DNA of 64,000 nucleotides. Source: Laetiporus sulphureus 93-53. Taxonomy: Eukaryota; Basidiomycota; Agaricomycetes; Polyporales; Laetiporaceae. Shown piece by piece: positions 57,955 through 64,000 of this stretch. Under the pieces are notes generated by a model. The model had not been told where the DNA came from and did not search any database. It saw only the letters and a list, made by a program, of their open reading frames with translations. Location: NCBI RefSeq assembly GCF_001632365.1, contig NW_024468515.1, forward strand, positions 279,070 through 343,069. Direction: 5' to 3'. How positions within the stretch are numbered: position 1 is the first letter of the stretch; each line of letters starts with the position of its first letter. A program made the position numbers and the translations under genes.

Positions 57955-58348
57955 AGACGTGTGCGATGCTCGTGCTGAACCTAACGTCAATTCCGCAACG
58001 TTCAATACTGACATTCCCTATCTTATTCAGTATTCATGTCTAGTGCTCAGCGGGTGATTGTATGGTATGAGAAGTGCCACCTTTTTTGTGTAGCTACAAA
58101 GTCTTTTGCTTGTCTGTTCGCGTACCTATCAACTGAATGAATGTGTTTGACCGCACGGCGACTTACTGGTATCATGGACAAAGTCGATTCATCGCTGGGC
58201 GAAATGCCAAGATCGATGATATTCAATATATAAATCATTGAGAGCACATATCCGGCCGTATCGTATACATCAAAGCATACGAGTTTCCGCAACCAATATT
58301 CTTACTCATAAATCCTCCTGCAGTCCGTCCCCTGTCGAAATGGTACGC
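57955..58348. other. Convergent intergenic region
   Basis: About 390 bp between the tail-to-tail ends of the BYE1-type gene and MVP1; it should hold both 3' untranslated regions. No other feature was seen. Confidence 0.6.
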
Positions 58349-60979
58349 TCATTCGAAGGGCATGTCTTCCACCGCCTCCACCAACGACGTCCAGTTTGTC
58401 ACCACGCTCTCACTGAAGTCGAGCTCTTCGCGCGCGAGTGTCTGCAACATCTGCGTGAGCAGTGCGTTCTCGCGGTTGTGAAGTACAACGCGGAGTTCGT
58501 GCCACATGCTGCGAAGTCGTACTCCATCAGCCAATCGAATATCAACTGTATATGCAAGTAAAGAATGCGCACCACGCTCGTATGAACACCCTCCGATTGA
58601 GCAATGTCGCGATCTGCGTTTGATCTTTCTCGATCAGCACGGTGATCTTGTCCGCCTCCGTCTCCCAGCCCTCTTTCTGCGCTTGCTTGACTCCCTCGAG
58701 CTTCAGCGAGTTGGACTCGATGCGCTTCTTTAGGCGGTCGACCTGGTCGCTGGATAGCCTGTCATGTCGGATGAACAGATCTCGCACTGCGATGTAGATA
58801 TCGCGTTGGCTCTATGTAGGTGAATTGGAAGAGATGATTGTCAGGTACAGTAAACGCCTGCGTAGGCCTAGACGTACCTTCAATGCTTCAAGAGTGTTGT
58901 AGAGCATCGTCCGTGACTAAGTGCTCGGTGAGATATACAATTACGCTGGAGAAAGCGATGCGCTGACCCGATGCTCCAACAGATCCGAATGCTTCTGCAC
59001 ATGCGTGGCAGCATGCACTAGTCCCTGCCTCACACCTCCACACAGCTCACACTCGTCCCCGCGCCAACAGTGTTCATTTATCTCCACAAGACTGTTCATC
59101 GTGTTCGTCAGCCGCGCCAGATCCGCCTGCCCACCGATCGTCCCGTCGTGCGCACCCGCACCCATACCCAAGCCAGATAGTATCGACGATGACAGCGAGT
59201 CGGAAGAGGAGGTGGAGGAGGCGGATGACGACGAGGGAGAGAAACCGGATATGAGACGGAAGTGAGTCGGGAGGTACGCGCGCCGACGGAGAGGGAGGAG
59301 GCGTACCGCTTCGGCCTCGCGTCGCCGGATGACGCGCTCCGCGAGCATGCAGATCTTCTGCCAATGCTCAATTAGAAAGCCTACCTTCCCGCGGACGACG
59401 CTGTAGTTTGAGGTAATCAGGAATTGAGATTTGGGAGAACGATAGAGCAATGAGGGGAAACGTACGCGAGTTTGTCCTCGAGATCGCTTGGGATGCTCAT
59501 TTCCTCGACATGATCGACACGTTTGCTGGTGGACTCTTCATCATAGGATATGGAGGAGTGCTTTCTCCATGATTCAAAGTTGGGTTCAGTGAGAAATACT
59601 GCGAGAAGTCCATCCTCCTTGATCACCGGATGATTTCTGTCGCCAGTTATAATGCCATGCCTTTATGTCACGTCACAAATAGTTCGACGCACATGACAAA
59701 GTTCAGGAAGCGCGCCAGCCCTTTCCTGAAAGAGAAAGTCGGTCAGATGCACCATTGCACATTAGCTCACACACCCACCTTCGTTGCTCCAAGAAGTTTT
59801 CGTCCGCTAGTGTAGAGCACATCAGGATGGCAGGGGACCGGATGTAATGATGTAGAACGTACGTCCGACTCGCTTCGGCGGCAGAGCAGGGAGCAGACGG
59901 AAGGGATATCGCTTCACCAGACACTCCCAAAGGAACACGAATTCAGAGTATCGCCTTGGAACCGGTTGTCCTCGCTGCTGGACATGATTAGCGGCATCTC
60001 CGATACACGACACGATACCCACTGACATCAGTAAACACTTCATATACGAGGTACCTATTGAGAAGGAACCCCTGCTGCCCCAAGACGTTCAGGTGCACGG
60101 ACTGCTGATTTTTCCACCATTCTTTTGGCAGCCCTGTTCCGGAGATGCTAGAAGGGACACCGTTCGTGACAACCCCGTCACCGTTCGTCGCCGACGGTGA
60201 TGTGGCAGAGGGGAACTTGGGCGCGCTCCATGGATCATCTGTTGAATATCCGCGTTGGGGAACATCATGATGCGGCTCTGAACTAGGATATTGGTTGAAT
60301 GTCGATGTGGAGGATGCCAAAGCGGACAGATCGAGATTGGGTACGGACAGTGCATTTTCTCGGGCGAGAGCAGCGACGCGCTCGATGCTCACGTCTGCAT
60401 ATGATGAGCTGAGTATGGTCTACAGCACCAAGTCGGAGGACACACCTTTGCTACTCTGTGCCAGTGCAGCAAGCGCGAGCGCAACGAAGAATTCTAATCT
60501 CGACACTCGGGGACGGGAGCTAACCAAGCTCACTATCTATCAACCCCGATCTGTCAGACGTCGCAATGAAGCAAAGCTTGAGTTACCTTTTCGATGGTGG
60601 ATGCAGGAAGGGACGAGGTAGCGAGAACGCGCGAGAGCGCACTGACAGATGTCTCACCCGAGTTGTCGCTATCGACGGCAGCGAACGCTTGGTGGTAAAT
60701 TGCTGGCACGGTCGCGTCGCCTGGCGGCAGCATATCAGGTCAAAGCGAGCGAAATTGACACAGCATGGACGTCTATTCACCTATTACGGAGCTAAATCCG
60801 GTAGAAGGCGATGGGAACTTAGGAAAGGCTGGCGGCGCGGGACTGGGCGTGCTGCTCCAGGGATCGAGTCCGTCATCATACATGGAATTGGCAAGAGGAT
60901 TCTCGTTGACAAAGCTTGCGCCAAAGCCGTTGGATGACGGCGCCGCGTACGGCTGAGACGGGCGGGGAGCGTTGAACAT
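58349..60979 (-). CDS. MVP1: Sorting nexin Mvp1 (PX-BAR)
   Basis: Sorting nexin that shapes endosomal membrane and recycles cargo from endosomes (SNX8-like). Twelve exons give 662 residues, in transcript order 60979-60781, 60702-60587, 60536-60446, 60394-60027, 59974-59863, 59806-59779, 59725-59693, 59636-59466, 59400-58968, 58916-58878, 58811-58573, 58508-58349. The Pro/Ser-rich start [14 protein letters not shown] leads to an EH/EF-hand-like region ([20 protein letters not shown]). The PX domain (about 225-345) has [20 protein letters not shown] and the proline loop LLPALPPKR, with the lipid-binding RRYSEF pattern. The helical BAR part follows ([59 protein letters not shown]), ending [11 protein letters not shown] Ser-rich loop inside the BAR region is longer than I expect for yeast. 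Divergent from the APSES gene. Confidence 0.94.
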
Positions 60980-61353
60980 GGCGAGGACCGGGGGGAGGGG
61001 GTGTTGTACTGAGTGGATTAGGCGGTCGACACGGTGGCTGCTGTGATGGTGCGTGACGACACGCGTGACGAGGCTTACGATGGTCGTTCTCGTTGCACAG
61101 AATCAAGAGCAAATTTTTATACACTCAGGGCAGCGACATTAATGTCCACGACGTGTTCCACGGCGAGCGGGTGATGGCAAGCGACGTCTTTGCATGAAAT
61201 GTCACGTAGGAAGAGCAAAAGCGCGTCGATTACGTAATGGTCACGCGAGCTCGAGTTTGATCCCGCTTTGCAGCGCGTCCGCGCGCGTCGTGAGAGCGCT
61301 CCTTGCAAATCCCCTCCTCACTATCCACGACAACGCCCACATCCCTTCCTCCC
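60980..61353. promoter_or_regulatory. Divergent promoter region of MVP1 and the APSES gene, with an MCB-like site
   Basis: The 374-bp region between the two start codons contains one ACGCGT (61061-61066) in the context CACGCGTGAC. That is the MluI cell-cycle box recognised by MBF complexes, whose DNA-binding subunit is the Mbp1/Res-type protein encoded next to it. Similar hexamers occur elsewhere in this GC-rich window by chance, so the role is a guess. Confidence 0.4.
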
Positions 61354-64000
61354 ATGCAGGCCGTCGCGCGCCCACCTGGCCAGCAGGCCCCCGTCAAGAT
61401 ATACAACGCCGTCTACTCCTCTGTTCAGGTCCGTCCGCTCGTGTCCTCGTCGTGCAGCCACTAACGCGCATACCGTGTCAGGTTTATGAATGTATGGTCC
61501 GTGGTATCGCCGTCATGCGCAGACGTACCGACTCCTACGTCAACGCCACCCAAATACTCAAGGTCGCTGGTGTCGACAAGGGCCGCCGCACCAAGATCCT
61601 CGAGAAGGAGATCCTTCCTGGCAAGCACGAGATCGTGCAAGGAGGCTACGGCAAGTACCAAGGCACATGGTGCGTGTCACTTACGGCTACCATGCTGGTT
61701 TCTCACACTCTGCAGGATTCCGCTCGAGCGAGGCCGTGACATCGCCGTCCAGTATGGCGTCGCGCCGCTTCTGGCGCCATTGTTCGATTTTGTCCCGAAC
61801 GCCAACCCCCTCGGGAGCCTCGCTGCTGGCTTAGGGAACATAGCTGGATCAGGTTTGCATTTTACTATTTGTGTTCATCCTCACATTGGCTCTGGTCCTC
61901 AACATACTTCCTTCCCAAGGTCTCGCGCCGCCCCCCATTATGCCTGGCTCTGCCCTGCGCCTCCTCAACCAGGGTCGTGCCCAGGGCCTCTTTACGCCTT
62001 CAACTTCTGGTAGCTGCCCCTCTGTCAGTTATATTCCGTCACTTACTTCCCTCCATAGGCGCATATGTACAATATCCTGGTGCGCCCGCAGTCTCCCCAA
62101 CACCACCTCCCCCTTCACTCAAGCGCACGCGTTCCGACGTCGAACCAGACGCGTCTGCCCCTTCTCCTGGCCCGTCCGCACAATCAGCACCTCCCGCGCT
62201 CGCCGCATCACCTGAGATCCAGATGGCGGACCGCTCGCGCCCATCATCAACAACGTCGCAGCTGGACGGAAACCCCTCTCCTACCAAGCGCGCACGGATA
62301 GAGCCGTCGCCGATACAGTCTGATATGATGCAACATGGACCACAAGCAGGTCCTTCCGGTGCAGAGCCCAGCTCGAGACCGTCGCCACCTACAGGCATGA
62401 ACGGCTTCTCGCGTCCATCCAGCTCACAATCTGTGAAGATGAACGGTAGACCAGTTGAACCTCAGGTCGAGGAGGATGTCCTCACCATCCGCTTTGCCAC
62501 CAAGCCCTACATCCCTCGTACCTCCGATGCCTCTGCGCCGCTCAGAGACACGCGGCGTGCGGCTATCGTAAACGCGATCTGCAAGTCGGACGACCCACTC
62601 CCAATCATCGAGCAGATCCGCGACATCGCGCCAGACAACCCCGCGCTGAACTTCGATATCGACCTCGTGCTTGATGACCAAGGCCACACCGCGCTGCATA
62701 TCGCAGCGAGCATGGCGCGCCACGCCATCGTGAATGCGCTCCTCATGAACGGCGCGGACATGCATCGCGGGAACTACAACGGTGAGACGGCGCTCGTGCG
62801 CGCGTGCCTCGCTACACACAACGCGGACCAGCAGACGTTCCAAGTGCTCGTTGCTGCGCTGCACGCGTCCATTCGCACGCTCGACTCGTCACGCAAGTCT
62901 GTACTGCACCATATCGTTGCATCGGCTGGCGTGAAAGGGCGCGCACTTGCTGCACGATATTATCTTGATCAAATATTCTACTGGATTGCCCAGCACCAAG
63001 GGGGCGACTTTAGGTCCATTGTGGACCTGCAGGACGAACACGGCGATACCGCGCTGAATATCGCTGCGAGGGTGGGCAACAGGAGTTTGGTGAGGACATT
63101 ATTGGATGTCGGCGCGAATCGTATATTACCAAACAAGCTGGGACTAAGACCAGGCGATTTCGGTGTCGAAACAGAAGTGAGGGATCTCCGTCTGACCTCT
63201 TTCGCCGATATTCACGTTTGCGATGGTTTTTAGGAGCTTGGGGTTGGTCTGCGTGCGGACGACATATTGAACTCATTACGATCAGCTCCTTCAGCACCCG
63301 TCCAGAAGAGTCAAGACGTGCTTGCCGGTAAGTCCATTGCCCTCCATGTGGACGCACGGCTGATGCGCTACAGATATGACCACCATGATCACAAATCTTG
63401 GCAACGATTTTGCGTCTGAGATCAAGACTAAGCAGGACGCGCTGGACGTCACGCAGGCGCACTTGCGTGCAGCGACGCGCGAACTCTCTGAGCAGCGGAA
63501 ACAGATCCAATCCTGGACCGTGCGTGTCGGCGAGACGGACCAGGTGAATCAACGCATCCGAAACCTCGAGAAGGCACTCGAGGAGGAGGACAAGTTCGAC
63601 TGGACCGGAAGGACAGAGCTTGATGGATCGGACGCGGGCAACGTGGTGGGCAACGCATTCCGCATGCGCGGGCAGGCGTCGACGATATCCGGGCTCGCGG
63701 GCCAGGTTGACCTCGGGTTCAGTCTTGACGCAGACCCGATCATACCGATGTCGGACACGGTCTCGAGCATCATCAGGCTGCGGAGGCTCAAGATGTGGCA
63801 TGAGCGGACGGAGCGGCTGATGGAGGAGCGGCTGCGGTCGTTGCAAGGCGCGAGCGCTGAGAAGGAGTACCAGTGCAAGAAGATCGTCGCTCTGTGTACG
63901 GGCGTGCCTGTCGACAAAGTCGAGGATGTGAGTGAACTGGAATTTACTTGTTAGCGTGAAGTCGCGCGACTAAAATGCCCCATTCCCCAGATGTTGGACA
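61354..64000 (+). CDS. MBP1: APSES-ankyrin transcription factor, MBP1/SWI4/Res type (3' end beyond window)
   Basis: DNA-binding subunit of an MBF/SBF-like complex that drives G1/S transcription. Exons 61354-61428, 61482-61669, 61716-61852, 61920-62009, 62059-63176, 63234-63327, 63374-63927 and 63991 onward; 752 residues before the last partial exon. The APSES domain starts near residue 14 ([60 protein letters not shown]). A Ser/Pro-rich linker with basic patches ([19 protein letters not shown]) may hold nuclear-localisation signals. Ankyrin repeats follow ([40 protein letters not shown]), and then a coiled coil ([20 protein letters not shown]). The C-terminal heterodimerisation region begins at the window edge. 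Start chosen from the family-typical short leader before KIYNAVYS. Confidence 0.93.

Noticed and set aside
1..64000. tRNA, rRNA, CRISPR arrays and transposon ends
   Set aside because: None found on reading both strands by eye. Highly diverged elements or small RNAs could have been missed without a covariance-model or repeat search.

Overview
The window is nuclear DNA of a filamentous basidiomycete, most likely an Agaricomycete; a polypore-like relative is my guess and is not proven here. The basis is a dense set of genes broken by many short GT-AG introns (about 50-60 bp), fungal gene families (Met5-type sulfite reductase, Mvp1, APSES factor, Cdc15/Cdc7-type kinase, GH18, Bye1), and protein details that I recall from basidiomycete homologues. 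No plasmid, phage, CRISPR, rRNA or tRNA feature was seen. A 300-base run of N lies inside one gene.

Layout. 0.1-11 kb holds five housekeeping genes: cytochrome c1 (+), a THP3/LENG8-type SAC3-domain protein (+), tRNA-splicing endonuclease SEN2 (-), cytoplasmic dynein intermediate chain (+) and an alanine-glyoxylate aminotransferase (+). 11.8-17.4 kb holds sulfite reductase beta subunit (-, with the gap) and ribosomal protein L30 (+), which share a promoter region. 18.6-19.7 kb is a decayed head of a Rad5/SNF2-like helicase. 20.2-22.0 kb holds a coiled-coil membrane protein (-) and an NTF2/SnoaL-like protein (+). 22.5-27.4 kb holds a BTB pseudogene, an intact BTB gene and an RBR E3 ligase (+). 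29.1-34.0 kb holds two tandem GH18 chitinase-family genes (-). 36.3-38.8 kb is GRC3/NOL9 (-). 43.6-49.4 kb is a very large kinase (+) that joins a calponin-homology domain, a Cdc15/Cdc7-type kinase domain and a C1 zinc finger. 50.4-52.8 kb holds a dienelactone hydrolase (-) and an N-terminally truncated coatomer zeta gene (-). 54.0-64.0 kb holds a BYE1-type PHD-TFIIS-SPOC protein (+), sorting nexin MVP1 (-) and an MBP1-type APSES-ankyrin factor (+), which runs off the window.

Exon chains were worked out by hand from donor/acceptor sites, reading frame and family sequence. For the main genes the summed exon lengths are multiples of three. Two splicing features recur: very small exons (7-14 nt) and GC-AG introns (four found).

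The genes do not form one pathway. Most of the window is conserved core machinery (respiration, tRNA splicing, rRNA processing, membrane traffic, transcription, septation/cell cycle), separated by gene-poor stretches with pseudogenes and orphan reading frames. I saw no defence island or secondary-metabolite cluster. The most unusual items are the CH-kinase-C1 protein with its phosphosite-like RRPSxD repeat array, and the GH18 pair, in which one paralogue carries an extra intron that cuts a 22-nt exon into 12 and 10 nt.
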